64,000 bases of DNA from Xiphydria camelus. Lineage: Eukaryota > Arthropoda > Insecta > Hymenoptera > Xiphydriidae. Position numbers and translations under genes: made by a program. The notes beneath the pieces were generated by a model. It made no database searches. It saw only the letters and a list, made by a program, of their open reading frames with translations, and was not told the origin of the DNA. This document shows positions 45,968 to 57,600 of this stretch, one piece after another; positions within the stretch are counted from its first letter, which is position 1, and each line of letters begins with the position of its first letter. The stretch lies in contig OY783199.1 of assembly GCA_963678675.1 (NCBI GenBank), positions 10,066,356-10,130,355 on the forward strand, written 5' to 3'.

Positions 45968-47074
45968 ATGGATGAATCTCACAGACCTCCTCGCCACAAT
46001 TCTCCCACTGGCTCGGACTCCTCTGGTTCCTCACTTATGTCTGACTCTAGTCGTAAGCGTGATAAACCCAGTGATGAGGCTGATGTTCCTTTGAAGTCAG
46101 ACAAGACTAAACAGCCTAAGCGAGAAGCTCGAGTAACGCGTAACACTGCCGCGAATGATGCCATGATGGAATTACTTAATGAACTGAGGGAGGGTCAAGC
46201 GAGACAATTTGAGCTCCTCTGTGAGCTCCCCGCTATGCGCACCGCTCTTGACTCGGTCGTTACTGACGTGGCTACCCTAAAGTCAACTTCTGATCACCTC
46301 CAAGCTACTACAACCAGTCTACAGCAGGAGAATGCTGACCTTCGCGTTGCCCTGGGCAATCTTGAGGCGAGAATGGACGCTCTGACTAATACCAGTAACT
46401 CGGCAAATGCTGTACCGATGGCTAACACAGCCATTGAGAAAATCACGGCTGCAACTAACTCTAGCATGCTGTTAACACAACGCACGTTGGCTAGGCAGAA
46501 TTTCACCAATGAGTTGGTAGTGTCCGGGATTCCTGGCATAGGTCTCACCAATGAAACAGCTCTTCGATTTTTCCATGGTATCTTAAAGCTCATCGAAATT
46601 GAGTTTGAGACTGCTGACTTCCTCAGTACCAGACTGCTCCGCAAAGCTGCTCCTACGGTAGCTGATGCTCCTGACATTCCTTCAACCTCGAGTGCACCTA
46701 ATAGCCGGCTAAGAACTTCGTTTGCGGTCGTCTGTAGGGATGCTAGCATCGTCAAAAAAATTATCTATGCAAAACGGAAGTTTGGAGTATTAAAACTCTC
46801 TAAACTCGCTGAGTCGCTGGCTGGTCTGGATACCTTCACTCTGCCTGCATTCACTGGGGACTCTTCGATTAATCTCAACGAAATGCTCCCTGGACATGTC
46901 TTCCGACTTCTAGTTGAAGCTAAACCTAAGCTGAAGACTGCGGGTTTCAAATACATCTGGAGCCCTGCTTGCGCGGTCATGACCAAGAAAGAAGATGGCG
47001 CTCTCATCCATGCCATATCTTCGCTCGAGGATATCCCTAGAATTATCAGACTATATACATCTCACTCGGAATGA
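45968..47074 (+). CDS. LINE ORF1 protein, intact
   Basis: The first ATG (GATATGGATGAA) opens 368 uninterrupted codons. Residues 1-60 are Ser/Lys-rich and disordered. Residues 65-160 form a long coiled coil (ELLNELREGQARQFELLCEL; LQQENADLRVALGNLEARMD). Residues 170-330 have the shape of an RNA-recognition fold (ELVVSGIPG, then RTSFAVVCRDASIVKKII, then KRKFGVLKLSKL). The coiled coil plus RRM order is that of L1-like ORF1 proteins, which coat the element's RNA. No zinc knuckle is seen. The frame's survival next to a deleted ORF2 suggests either recent deletion or trans-mobilisation. It overlaps the ORF2 remnant only marginally. Confidence 0.75.
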   Translation: MDESHRPPRHNSPTGSDSSGSSLMSDSSRKRDKPSDEADVPLKSDKTKQPKREARVTRNTAANDAMMELLNELREGQARQFELLCELPAMRTALDSVVTDVATLKSTSDHLQATTTSLQQENADLRVALGNLEARMDALTNTSNSANAVPMANTAIEKITAATNSSMLLTQRTLARQNFTNELVVSGIPGIGLTNETALRFFHGILKLIEIEFETADFLSTRLLRKAAPTVADAPDIPSTSSAPNSRLRTSFAVVCRDASIVKKIIYAKRKFGVLKLSKLAESLAGLDTFTLPAFTGDSSINLNEMLPGHVFRLLVEAKPKLKTAGFKYIWSPACAVMTKKEDGALIHAISSLEDIPRIIRLYTSHSE

Positions 47075-47079
47075 TGGAC

Positions 47080-47288
47080 TCCAAGCGGGTCCATCCGCCT
47101 TCCACTGTTACTCCTCGTCTCGATGTGCCTGCTGCCTGAACGTCAATTCTCTCTGGGCTCGCCTTGACTCACTTAAATTCTATATCGACACTCAACCACA
47201 GTACCAACTTATTGCGGTCACCGAGACATGGCTGGCCGACTCCATACCGTCTGCTGTTGTTCACCCTAGATTATCAACAAGGGAGTAA
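47080..47288 (+). pseudogene. LINE ORF2 N-terminal endonuclease fragment
   Basis: The frame following ORF1 reads LNVNSLWARLDSL, then YQLIAVTETWLADSI, which is the opening of an apurinic-type endonuclease with the active-site Glu in TETWL. It stops about 15 codons later, and 3' untranslated sequence follows at once. Confidence 0.7.
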
Positions 47289-47518
47289 CGAGCGTCACCG
47301 TTACCACTATTTCACCTAATTGCTGAATCATTATTCTATCTTTATCACTGTATCTTTACTACTTTTATTTAATTTTTCTTTCTGCTTCTACATTCTTTGA
47401 TCATATTATGCTGTTTCTGCTTGTATCCAATCATATACCTGTAATTTATTATTATTTGGTACCTGTACTGTGTACTGCCTTGCGGTGCGCAAAAATTTGT
47501 TCAAATTGAACAATAAAC

Positions 47519-47759
<241 letters not shown>

Positions 47760-47959
47760 NNNNNNNNNNNNNNNNNNNNNNNNNNNNNNNNNNNNNNNNN
47801 NNNNNNNNNNNNNNNNNNNNNNNNNNNNNNNNNNNNNNNNNNNNNNNNNNNNNNNNNNNNNNNNNNNNNNNNNNNNNNNNNNNNNNNNNNNNNNNNNNNN
47901 NNNNNNNNNNNNNNNNNNNNNNNNNNNNNNNNNNNNNNNNNNNNNNNNNNNNNNNNNNN
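47760..47959. other. Assembly gap (200 N)
   Basis: Exactly 200 undetermined bases directly after the microsatellite; probably a fixed-size placeholder. Confidence 0.98.
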
Positions 47960-49316
47960 GTAGCAATAATTGTACGAACGATCGGAACGTGTTCGCACGG
48001 CAGCGAGGGGTTGCCTCTCACGCGGTAGGAACGCCAACGCGACGCGACGCCGGGGAAGAGGAAATTACAATCTGCTTTCACGCCCGGTCCTTCCCACGTG
48101 GATGTAAATCGAAGCAATTTTCCGACAGTTTAGGAGCGCGAGTGCGTGATATCGACACGCGGGTCGGGATTGGATATATGTCGTGCGGGATGCGATTCAG
48201 GGATAAAAAATAGAATCGTCGTTCGTCGCGGGGAATGAGCGAGGTTTACCGAACGCGGGCGTTACAGTTGCAATAGTCACCTGCGTGAAGGGCGGGTAGT
48301 GGGCTACGAAAGAATGCGTAAAATCAGTATCGCTACGCTGAGAAAACAGTTTATTTGTAGTTAATAAATATGAAGTTGACACTCTATAATGGGCACCGGA
48401 ATGGCGGTGAGGGGAATATAATTCCAGGAAATGTTATACCCCCGGTAAGTACGTGCGAATCACGCTGTTACGTATGTGTCTGATATTCGCGTTTGCATCT
48501 TTTCTCTCGATTGTGGGCGCAGACGCGGCGAGCAGAAGCGAGCCCACAATCGAGACACAGAGAATAAATCCTTATCTTGTTTAGATTGGGGAAAAGCCTC
48601 GGCTGCAATGTAGGGGAAGACGCCCACTATCGAGTATCGACTGTATGTTTGAATTTGGCAAGAAATAAATATTTTTATTGGGCCATGCTATATAATATTC
48701 GCATTAACTACTGCCCATACGAATTTTTTGGGGGGTCAAATAGGGTTCCAAGTTTTCAGTCCTGCTAAGGTCCTATGGGTGCTTTATCGGATGCTATGTA
48801 GACAGCACCGTTATCTAGGAAAATTAGCTAGGCCCCAATTAAGGCCCGTATTTCTCTCATAAAATGAAACGTGGGTTGGAACGGGGCTCGACAAGGAATT
48901 TTCTGGGTCCACAATTTCCAAACATTAATTTATCACCCACCCCCTTCTTCTGGTACCTATAGGTTGTTTTATTGTTAAATAAATCTTCCTTTATATTAAG
49001 GTTTTCATTTTGAAATAATTTCTCTTGCCCATCAACAACCTGCGGTTCCTTATCTTTGGGATCGGTGACTGTCCGGTCCCAATCCTTCGCATCAGACAAC
49101 GTGTCACCCATTGCTTTATAAATGTCATCTCTTGATAAAAATTACGATATTTTGGAATTCCGATGATTACTTATCAAATGAGCTAAAGTAGATAATCCCA
49201 TTTCTAAACACTGCCCCGCTAATCATAGTTATATTACAAAAATGTTCAACATTTTACATTCAACTACATGCATAAACATCATTCCCCTTCACCTTCGTAA
49301 TTCCCCTACATTAAGA
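47960..49316. other. No supported gene; one hairpin and one unrecognised frame
   Basis: TCTCGATTGTGGGC at 48507-48520 is inverted at 48540-48557, forming a strong hairpin. A minus-strand frame at 48857-49111 (GDTLSDAKDWDRTVTDPKDK then EPQVVDGQEKLF) has protein-like composition but no recognised family, no splice support and is only 84 codons. Confidence 0.3.
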
Positions 49317-49466
49317 AAGAAATAGTATCTTATGTCATTAGGTGGAAATCCGAGGTTTTTTCAGACTGTGTTTAATTAGGTCGTAGTACGAGGTATGGTG
49401 GGACCATGTTCGTGCTACGACCTAAACACAGCCTTAAAAATCCGAGGATTTCAGGCGAATGACATA

Positions 49467-51108
49467 CAGTGGCGGAAAAAAGTATTCATACGCCATGGTG
49501 AGGTACCGTTCAACTACGATCCACTTGAAAATAGTTAAAATAAATTAATATATATTGGCATCAAAATATAGCTTGTAGTTTCAGCTCTCTCTTTAAAATG
49601 ATATACATATATTTTACTGAAGAAAAATGTATACTACAAAATATAAGACATTTCTTTTGGCAAGTGTCAAATGAGGCGTGGAAAAAAGTATTCATACACT
49701 TGGTACTTTCGAGAACATACACATAAAATAGCAAAGCCAATTTTTATAATAGCTGCTAATCGTCTTGGCATCGAAGCTGTTAACGTATTAGCCAAATTTG
49801 AGTCAATTTTGTTACATTCTTGTGTCAGCGACGTTTTCGGATCATTTTTGTTCAATATAGAATACTTTCGAATACGCTAATCAAATATATCCTACACATT
49901 CTCTATGGGGTTGATATCTGGAGATTCTAGAGGTGTATGTAATATGTTGAGATTATTATAAATTAACCATTCGCAGATTGTATCTCTCGTATGTTTCGAG
50001 TTTCCTAAACTGGACAATCAAGACGATCGTTTCATTTTAAGAAAAATAATAATAAATCCATCCGAGAGTTCAACTAATATAACTGCAGCGTTACTAGAAC
50101 GAACTTAGAAGTGCGTTACGCAAAAAACAATAGGAATACATTAAGAAAAGCCGGGTTTTTAACATGAGTACCTAGGAAAAACCTTATGTTAGTAAAGTAA
50201 ACAGAGAAAGAATTCAATTTGCAAAGGAGTATGTTAACGCGTCAATGGACTTTTGGAAAACGATTATTTTTTCTGATTAGAGTAAATTTAACGTTTGGAA
50301 TTCCGAAAGGCAAAAGTGAGTGTGGAGATGACAAGGAATAGCATTAAATAAAAAAATCTTCGACCCACTGTTAAATACGGCAGAGGAAGTGTGTTAGTAT
50401 GGGGTGAATGGGGGCAAATGAAAAGTGGGTAATTTAGTCTTTATAGATCAAATTATGGATAAGTACACGTACTTGGATATTTTAAAGGAAAATTTAAAAG
50501 TCAGTACTAAAAAATTACACATCGTGGGTCATATTATCTTTTCAATGAGACAGTGATCCAAAACATACAGCAGGTACAATTCGCGAATGGTTAATTTATA
50601 ATACTTCCCATATGTTAAATACGCCTCTAGGATCTTCAAATATCAACCCCATAGAGAATGTGTAGGAAAAATTTGATTGACGTATTCGAAAGCATTCCAT
50701 ATTAAACAAAAATGATTCGAAAACATCGCTGATAAAAGAATGGAACAAAATTGACTCAAATTTGGTCAACACGTTAACAACTTCGATGTCAAGACGATTA
50801 GCAGCTATTATTAACTTTAAAAGATACCTTACCAAGTATTGGCTTTGCTATTTTATGTGTATGTTCTCGAAAGTACCAAGTGTATGAATACTTTTTTCCC
50901 CTGCCTCATTTGACACTTGCCAAAAGAAATGTCTTATATTTTGTAATATACATTTTTTCTTCAGTAAAACATATATCATTTGAAAGAGCTGAAACTACAA
51001 GCTATATTTTGATGGCAATATAGATATTAATTTATTTTAACTATTTGCAAGTGAATCGTAGTTGAACGGTGTCTCACCATGGTGTATGAATACTTTTTTC
51101 CGCCACTG
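49467..51108 (+). mobile_element. Tc1-like element with long inverted arms
   Basis: A 1642-bp element, TIR CAGTGGCGGAAAAAAGTATT, flanked by TA. The arms are about 520 bases (49467-49985 and 50575-51108). Because the transposase C-terminus lies in the right arm, an inverted copy of it appears in the left arm (minus-strand SMPRRLAAIIKIG). The left end, which should hold the N-terminal coding part, has been replaced by this inverted copy. Confidence 0.85.
50040..50830 (+). pseudogene. Tc1 transposase, degenerate
   Basis: The + strand retains QFAKEYVNASMDFWKTIIFS then a stop in place of DE(S), KFNVWNSERQK, GNLVFIDQIMDKYTYLDIL, a YQDND-region relic, and the C-terminal SSYY block. At least seven stops or shifts are visible, including loss of the first catalytic Asp context. 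Comparable Tc1 proteins are about 340 residues; only the central and C-terminal parts remain. Confidence 0.8.
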
Positions 51109-51123
51109 TATACTATTTTTTTT

Positions 51124-51485
51124 TCACGAACGCCCATTTCTCAAAACAAAACAAACAGAAGTATACATACAGAAGTATAGCTCATTTCATGTTGCGTTTA
51201 TCAGCTTGGAAAAAGGACTCACTTCGGACTAAGCAATCTTTCAACAGCCTGCGGACTCTCGGTCGGTATCACGCGGGAAAAATTTCATCTTACGGTCTAA
51301 AAATAGGCTGGAAAAGGCCTCGAAATGGGCATGAGTGAGGAAAATTTTTTTTTCACAACAGATACTTATTTGTTAACCCGGATTTGTTGCCATGCCAAAA
51401 TATTGGTTATCATAGTTGCTGTAACGATTGCGAAGAAGGTCGGTACGGTAGTATTTATCACCGCAACACTACTCTACCTTAAAAG
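51124..51485. other. No gene seen
   Basis: Unique-looking sequence between two elements. Confidence 0.35.
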
Positions 51486-51879
51486 TAGGGGAGACTGGGT
51501 ACGGTTGAAACAATTTTGCTTATATCGTTAATAGCATTGTCATTAATAAACCAACCGATGATCGAGATATGTTAAATGAAAGAGCGTATTTCTATCTACT
51601 AATGAGAAGTACCATTTCAGTAGGCCCGGTGTTTTATTTGTAATATAATATCAAATTAAGAAAATATCTGATTCGTTTCAACCGTCCCCATACCAGTGGC
51701 GGTTGAAATAGCGATTGGGGTCAGTTGAAACGCAAATAATACACAATATAATATTAGGTATTATATGTTTTATTTATTATTTATTTTCATTTTAAGAGTA
51801 ATTATGGCACCATTTAACAATATAAATAAATCATCATTATTTAAAGATACAACTTAATAATATTTAACCCGTCAGCACT

Positions 51880-52150
51880 CGCGCCAGAAATCATGATTTT
51901 CAAAAAGTCAATGAACCTTAACAAAATTCGGTATAGGGGGTTTTTTGGGTCGCTGATCACGAATCTGAAGTCTGATTTCAAAAATTCAAGATGACTGATC
52001 CAATATGGCCGACGAGATTTTCGAAAATCGACGGATTTATGCCAAAGAGGTTTTTTTGGTCGCTGATCACGAATCTGAAGAGATTTAAACAATTCAAGAT
52101 GGTGGATCTAATATGGCGGACGAGAATTTCGAAAATCGACGGATTCATGC
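51880..52150 (+). repeat. ~119-bp tandem units (GGGTCGCTGATCACGAATC)
   Basis: Two units and a partial one, in the same orientation as 3360-3640 and sharing the preceding ATCATGATTTTCAAAAAGT phrase. They abut the 3' truncation of the Bel/Pao element. Confidence 0.75.
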
Positions 52151-52159
52151 TGTTTGGGA

Positions 52160-53003
52160 AGGGAAGGAAGGAAGAAGAGGTTTAGCCTCATTATTTGGGC
52201 ATAATTCCGAATAATTGAATGACCACTTTACCAGTGGTAAGCATGCTTGATTTAATAAGTTGATGAGCTGTTGTTTGGCAATCAAAGCATCATCAACTGT
52301 GTCAGCTCCGAAGAAGAAATCATCAACGTAACTTCCTTTGCTGACGATGTTTGCTGCGATTGGGTATTTGGAGCCTTCATCTGCGACGAGCTGCTTAAGT
52401 ACCCTTAATGCAAGGAATGGAGCTGCTGTGAGTCCATAAGTGACAGTATTTAATTCAAATGTTTTTATTTCCTCAGATGAATTAAATCTGAATAGTATTC
52501 GATGGAACGGCCGATTATCTTCGTGGACGGATATTTGTCGGTATATCTTGACAATGTCTGCTGTGACTCCGATCTTGAATAGTCGCAACCTAGTGAGAAT
52601 TAGCCATATGTCCGATTGAAATTTCAGTCCAGGATACATCAACGAGTTTAGTGAATGCCCGCTGCTTGTCTTTTGCGATGCATTAAACACCACCCGAATC
52701 TTCTCTTCTAGGTCGTTCTTCTTCATTACTCCGTGGTGTGGAATAAAGTATGATTGCTGAGCAATTTTCGTGGGGTCACTGACTTCATGCATGTGACCTA
52801 AAGATCTATACTCTCTCTCTCTCTCTTCCATAAAATCTTGATACTTAGATGAGAGTATAGCATTTTTTTTTTCATTTTGAACTCTGAAGCAAGATATTGT
52901 GCTAGCGCCTTAGAGCGCGATTCGCCAAGTAACTCGTGGGCCTGTGGCTTGAGCGGTAGACGAACTTCGTAGCGACCATACTTGAGCCTCTTTTGTATTT
53001 TCA
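52160..53003 (-). pseudogene. Bel/Pao reverse transcriptase, truncated
   Basis: It begins YEVRLPLKPQAHELLGESRS. A CT microsatellite expansion (52811-52830) gives an ERERE stretch and a frame change, and the frame then continues with IPHHGV, IRVVFNASQ, TADIVKIYRQI, TYGLTAAPFLALR and the catalytic YVDDF (about 52315-52330). Coding stops in foreign sequence near 52180, before the connection domain. Confidence 0.85.
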
Positions 53004-53689
53004 CAAACTGTTCTTCACAACCTTTTTCATCCGGGGGGTTGGGATTTCAATGATACTAAATTCTTCCACCTCCCAGAACCGTTTCAAGTTGTTGTTGAGT
53101 TCTTCCATCGTTTGAATGCGGTTGGATACGACACGAGAGTGTTGCGACGAGTCATGGCCATATTTCTCGTGAGCTGGTCCCATGAGTACGTATCCGAGTG
53201 GTGTACCATATGCCGTAGGTGTCCCTGGAGGACCCTCGATGCGATCGTTGAGGAATAGCTGTCCGCAGACGTCTGCTCCTAACAAGAGATCTATTTGAGA
53301 CGGAGTTTCAAATGTTGGATCAGCTAGTTTAATGCCTTTTAGGTGATGCCAACTTCTTGATGCAATCCTTTGCGAAGGTGGTGCGTTAGACAGCTTTTTG
53401 ACCACCAATGCTGTGAGGCTAATCGAGAAATTTCGATTTATACAAGATTTTACTGACACGTTGACTGCACTACTTGCTTTCGCGAGCTCTGTGCCATCGA
53501 AGCTCGATATTATGGTTGAAGCCTTTTTTCGCTTCAACTTTAATGCTTGAGCAGCCCATTCAGAGATAAGTGAGGTATCGGCTCCAGTGTCCAGGAGTGC
53601 CCTGACACAATAGGAGTTGCCATCACCTGAGGCAATGACAATACGTACGGTTGCAAGTAGTACAACTTGGCATGATTTGACTACTGCTA
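53004..53689 (-). pseudogene. Bel/Pao aspartic protease region
   Basis: LLDTGADTSLISEWAAQ (53540-53595) contains the catalytic DTG, and IDLLLGADVCGQL (53265-53300) is the second conserved block. The frame stays open to a stop near 53004. It is followed directly by the RT region, as in an ordinary pol. Confidence 0.85.
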
Positions 53690-54993
53690 CAGATGCACTT
53701 GGAGTTGCTCTTCATCCGATGAGTCTTGCGCATTTACTTGATGTACTGCTTTGGATGCAGATTTCCTTTCTCCCTTAGGGACTGGCAATTCAGTCGAGTA
53801 ACTGTTGTGTAGAGTCGTGTGATGCTTCAACGAACATAACATACAACGCCATTTGCTTTTACATGCCACTGACTTGTGTCCGGGCATTAAACAGTTCGAA
53901 CAGTTTCTTACCTTTGGCTGTGACCTTTTTTTCTGCATCTGACATTTTGCTATAGCTGCTGCATTTCCATATGAGATGCGGCTTTGAGCACAGTGGACAT
54001 TGGAGTGATGATTTTTTCTTTCCATCTTCTGAATTCACCTGACTGATGGTGGTGCGTTTGCCTTTCTGTTCCTTTGATTCGAGTGCAGGATTGATGCAAG
54101 ATGATAACGCCTGTTGTCTATTTTCCAGGAACGTAATAAGCTCTTTGAACTGTGGAACGGCCGTGTTGTCGATCAAGGACTTCTCCCAGTCTAACTTTGT
54201 TGCTTGGTCCAGTTTTCTCGATAGTAGAAAGACGAACCATTCATCCCACTGTTCAATAGGCTTTGCTAGTGACCCGAATGAACGTTTTGTTTGTTAGAAA
54301 AAATCAATAAGTCGCTTGATTTCTGCCGATGATTGGGTAGAAGCGCATGGAAGATCCACTAAGCTTGCCATATGATGCCGTGACAATAGCCTTTTATTTC
54401 CGTATCGATCCTCTAAAGACCTCCAAGTCCCTTGATAATTATTTGCCGTTAAGGGCGTATTTTTTATGAGCGCTGCTGCATCACCTTTTATATGTCGTTA
54501 CAAATAAATCATTATTTGTACCTCTGGTATTGTTGGAATGTCGTGTACCATAGATACGAACTGATCCCTGAAGCTTTCCCATTCCAATAAATCGCCAGAA
54601 AACGTTGGAATGTCAAGTTTCTCGGTAGTCGTGCCGATGCCGTAATTGGAAATTGAAGTCCTGAAGTTCCAGGACTGTGAGGATCTGGAACCGTTGCAGC
54701 ATTCATATTTGCCAATTGTTGTTCGATGTAGTCTGCCGCTTCAAGATAACCATCCTCGGTGATATCAAATATTTTTCCGTAACATACGCAGATGATTTAA
54801 TCTCCCTGAATACCGTGAGCCTTCGATGAAGTGTCAGGAATTCCTGAAAGTAGTTGTCGAGTACCTTTTTCCTATTTTGCAACACGACTGTAGTTAAGTT
54901 TTCCCTTCCCATTTTGCCAATGCTGTTTTTGGTACGTAGGATGAGCTCCGATAACCCCATGCTTTCTGCAATACTTTGCTCGAGGATGGACAT
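53690..54993 (-). pseudogene. Bel/Pao gag, frameshifted
   Basis: The frame starts near 54993 and has a helical N-terminus. It shifts near 54710 and 54500, and has a stop near 54295. The last part carries two Cys-rich knuckles, CPLCSKPHLIWKC and CSNCLMPGHKSVAC, then a third CMLCSLKHHTTLH. These nucleocapsid motifs are standard for the family. It would form the particle coat and bind RNA; here it is inactive. Confidence 0.8.
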
Positions 54994-55078
54994 TTTTTCA
55001 GGGAAACACGGAAAGTCTTATCAGAATATGAAATTACTAAGATTTTAGCCCTACGATCGTGTATAATGATGTGTAATA

Positions 55079-55312
55079 CCGTAATTTTCCACAACTATGG
55101 TCCTGGACCACAAGTATGGTCCAAAATGATTGTTCTTTATATTCGAGGTACGTAAGTACCTACCTACAGCGGTCTGTCCCATCACTTTACTTTCATTCAG
55201 TACTCCCAAGTTTTCGCTAGATGACACCCAATACTGAAATACAGATTTATTCGTAACAATGCGCATTTGGACCATACTTGTGGTCCAGGACCATAGTTGT
55301 GGGAAATTACGG
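55079..55312. mobile_element. 234-bp MITE with TA flanks
   Basis: The ends are CCGTAATTTTCCACAACTAT and the inverse, ending AATTACGG, with arms of about 50 bases containing TGGTCCTGGACCA, itself self-complementary. It is non-coding. Confidence 0.8.
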
Positions 55313-55579
55313 TACTGTTATTATACGTATTTATTGAAGCACACTTTGCGCGATAACGCTGAATTCTCCGTATTATTTCAAATTCAATTTATACATTATA
55401 CACCATGTATTTATCGCGGACGGTTAAAGTGATCCATATGACTCTTTATTAGAACAAATAATTTGGCAACGTTATAATACGACTTATATATACTTGCGAA
55501 GTTAGTAATAATGGTAAATTGAAACGACTTATGTTTGATGTTGTAGTATTATGCCTCGTCGCTCGTTATTCCGTCGTTA

Positions 55580-55802
55580 AGGGCCGTTTGCACGGTGATA
55601 GTTTCTGCGATAGTTGCTGTCATGATAGCCATTATCACATGAACTATCACCATGTAAATAACCCGAAAGGTAACTGTCATGCTGACGCGACAGTACTCTC
55701 GCGCTATCTATAATAGCTTGACGAGAGACAGTTACTTTCGGGATATTTACAGGCTATCATGACAGCAACTATCGCAGAAACTATCACCATGCAAACGGCC
55801 CT
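55580..55802. mobile_element. 223-bp MITE with TTA duplication
   Basis: Ends AGGGCCGTTTGCACGGTGAT and its inverse, flanked by TTA on both sides. Long inner arms contain TTGCTGTCATGATAGCC. It fits a PIF/Harbinger-type MITE. Confidence 0.75.
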
Positions 55803-55812
55803 TTACTGCCTT

Positions 55813-56199
55813 GAAGATGATTTTCGTGCAGCTAGAGCAGCTTGGAATGGATGCAACACCTTTTTCCCAATTATACGTTGAAATTCGCTGACCACGTTGC
55901 GACCGTTGAAATTCGCCGACCACGTTGCGATCCTGAATTTTTCCACTGTCTTATGCGTTTAATTTGTCCACTTTGTTTACGCGTGTGAACTTTATTAGTT
56001 ATTACGTTCAATAAATGGGTTTCGGCACCAGATGTTTGGGAAGGTTCTTTGTCACACTACAAAATTGGCAGTTATCACTTCGTATAATTGGTACTACTAG
56101 GTTAGGTTCGTACACTCACACATAACCGATCACACATATTACGATCGGCATACCGGGCTGCATGGTGACAGGCGCATACAGGATTCAGTTCGGAACACA
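55813..56199. other. No gene seen
   Basis: A short direct repeat (GAAATTCGC...GACCACGTTGCGA) occurs at 55880-55930. No coding signal. Confidence 0.35.
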
Positions 56200-56690
56200 T
56201 GCCAAATTTGGTATATGGGGGTTTTTGGGTCGTTGATTACGAATATGGTTATATTTGTAAAAATTCAAATTTTCGAAAATCTCGTCCGCCATATTGAATC
56301 CGCCATCTTGAATTTTTGAAATCTGAATTCAGATTCGTGATCAGCGACCCAAATAACCCCCCTATACCAAATTTGGCATGAATTCGTCGATTTTCTAAAA
56401 TCTCGTCTGCCATATTGGATCCGCGATCTTGAATTTTTGAAATCCGACTTCAGGTTCATGATAAGCGGCCAAAAAAACCGCCTATACCGAATCTGGTTTA
56501 AGCCCATTAACTTTTTGAAAATCATCATCTCTGGCTGGTTTTTTGAGATTAAAAAAAATGTGATGTGATAGATAAATTTTGACACCAGATTCGTGATCAG
56601 GAGGCAAAATTACTACGGATAACATATATCGCATCAAATGTATACCCCACTTTTTTTGTGTGTGACTGTATTGTTTTGCCAACACAAAAA
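56200..56690 (-). repeat. CACAG-type element end with ~119-bp units, inverted
   Basis: Minus-strand copy of 3233-3640: the end ACAGTCACACACAAAAAAAG, the spacer with TTATCCGTAGTAATTTTGCC, then two to three units. Good agreement in order with the first copy. Confidence 0.75.
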
Positions 56691-57223
56691 CAGTAGGTAA
56701 TAAAGTTTTTAGTAATTGATATCTACTGATAGGGAGAGCAATTATCTATAAAACGATACCAAGTTCATGTGGTGTAACTGCGTTGTTTGAGCTAAAAAGG
56801 GATCCAAACATGGGGTCCACATCCACAAGGGATCCGATATGATATTGTTTCAACCGTACCCAACCCCCTATTATGTGCAAAACAGTTTATAGTAATGGTG
56901 ACAATAATTTCACACTAAAACTAATCACTCTGCCATATTCTACAAGCTTCATTTCAAACACAAAAAAACACAGTACTCTCACTTTAATAAAAGCGTTAAT
57001 AATTGCAAAAGTCTTCGAAATATTTACTTTTACTTCTTCAAATACAATAGGGCCTCCTATAAACAATTGCAGTACGCTTTGAGACACGCAATACTGAAAT
57101 TCGTGTTCGGCCTTGTTGTCTACTTCGTTCGTCTCTTGCACCCCCCCACCTTACCACACACGGTTCGAAAATATTCACTCAGTTTCAACCGTCCTTTGTT
57201 TCAATCGTACCCAGTCTACCCTA

Positions 57224-57600
57224 CGCAATCTCTAGTCCGGCCCATATCAGGGCTAAACTAGCGTGCGCTATTTTACGCCCCCCCCCCCCCCCCCGTTTAG
57301 ACCTGAATTGAAACCGGGAAATGTTAACACAGGTATAGTGATATGTACAACAATTAGATTTTTAAGACTATAAGTTTATATGAAATAAACATTGCAATGG
57401 TAATTATATGTTTCTTATCCTAATGAAATATTCATTTCGCTGTATTTGAAAATACATTTATTAATTATAAATAAGCTATTTTCTCGGTATGTGCACTTAC
57501 TTGATGTTTCAATCATAAATTATTACACTATTAGATTTTACCCCCAACATCATCTGTGCCGTGTCTGTAATTTCTATGTTAGCATTTAATTTATAAAGTA
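57224..57600. other. No gene seen; C17 run
   Basis: 17 C at 57278-57294; otherwise AT-rich. Confidence 0.4.

Larger units (their letters stand above)
49317..51123. mobile_element. Palindromic MITE split by a Tc1-like element
   Basis: The left arm GAAATAGTATCTTATGTCATT, then GAAATCCGAGG and GTCGTAGTACGA, is mirrored by TCGTGCTACGAC, CCGAGGATTTC and AATGACATA (to 49466). The outermost bases of the right arm (TACTATTTTTTTT) now lie beyond 51109. The Tc1-like element sits between, at a TA. Confidence 0.65.
52160..54993 (-). mobile_element. Bel/Pao LTR retroelement fragment
   Basis: In minus-strand order it has gag, aspartic protease and the first two thirds of reverse transcriptase, then a break near 52180. 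RNase H, integrase and both LTRs are absent. Several frameshifts and stops are present. The gene order and motifs are those of Bel/Pao, a group of virus-like retroelements in animals. It is a dead, 3'-truncated copy nested within a DNA element. Confidence 0.85.
51488..57221. mobile_element. Large TA-flanked element, TAGGGGAGACTGGGTACGGT ends
   Basis: The left end, TA then GGGGAGACTGGGTACGGTTG, is mirrored with one change at 57196-57221 before TA. Variants of TTTCAACCGT(C/A)CCC recur near both ends (51678, 56847, 57184, 57200). Inside are two satellite blocks, a truncated Bel/Pao element, two MITEs and about 1.5 kb of other sequence. No transposase of its own is visible, so most of the 5.7 kb is probably later nesting. 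Confidence 0.6.
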
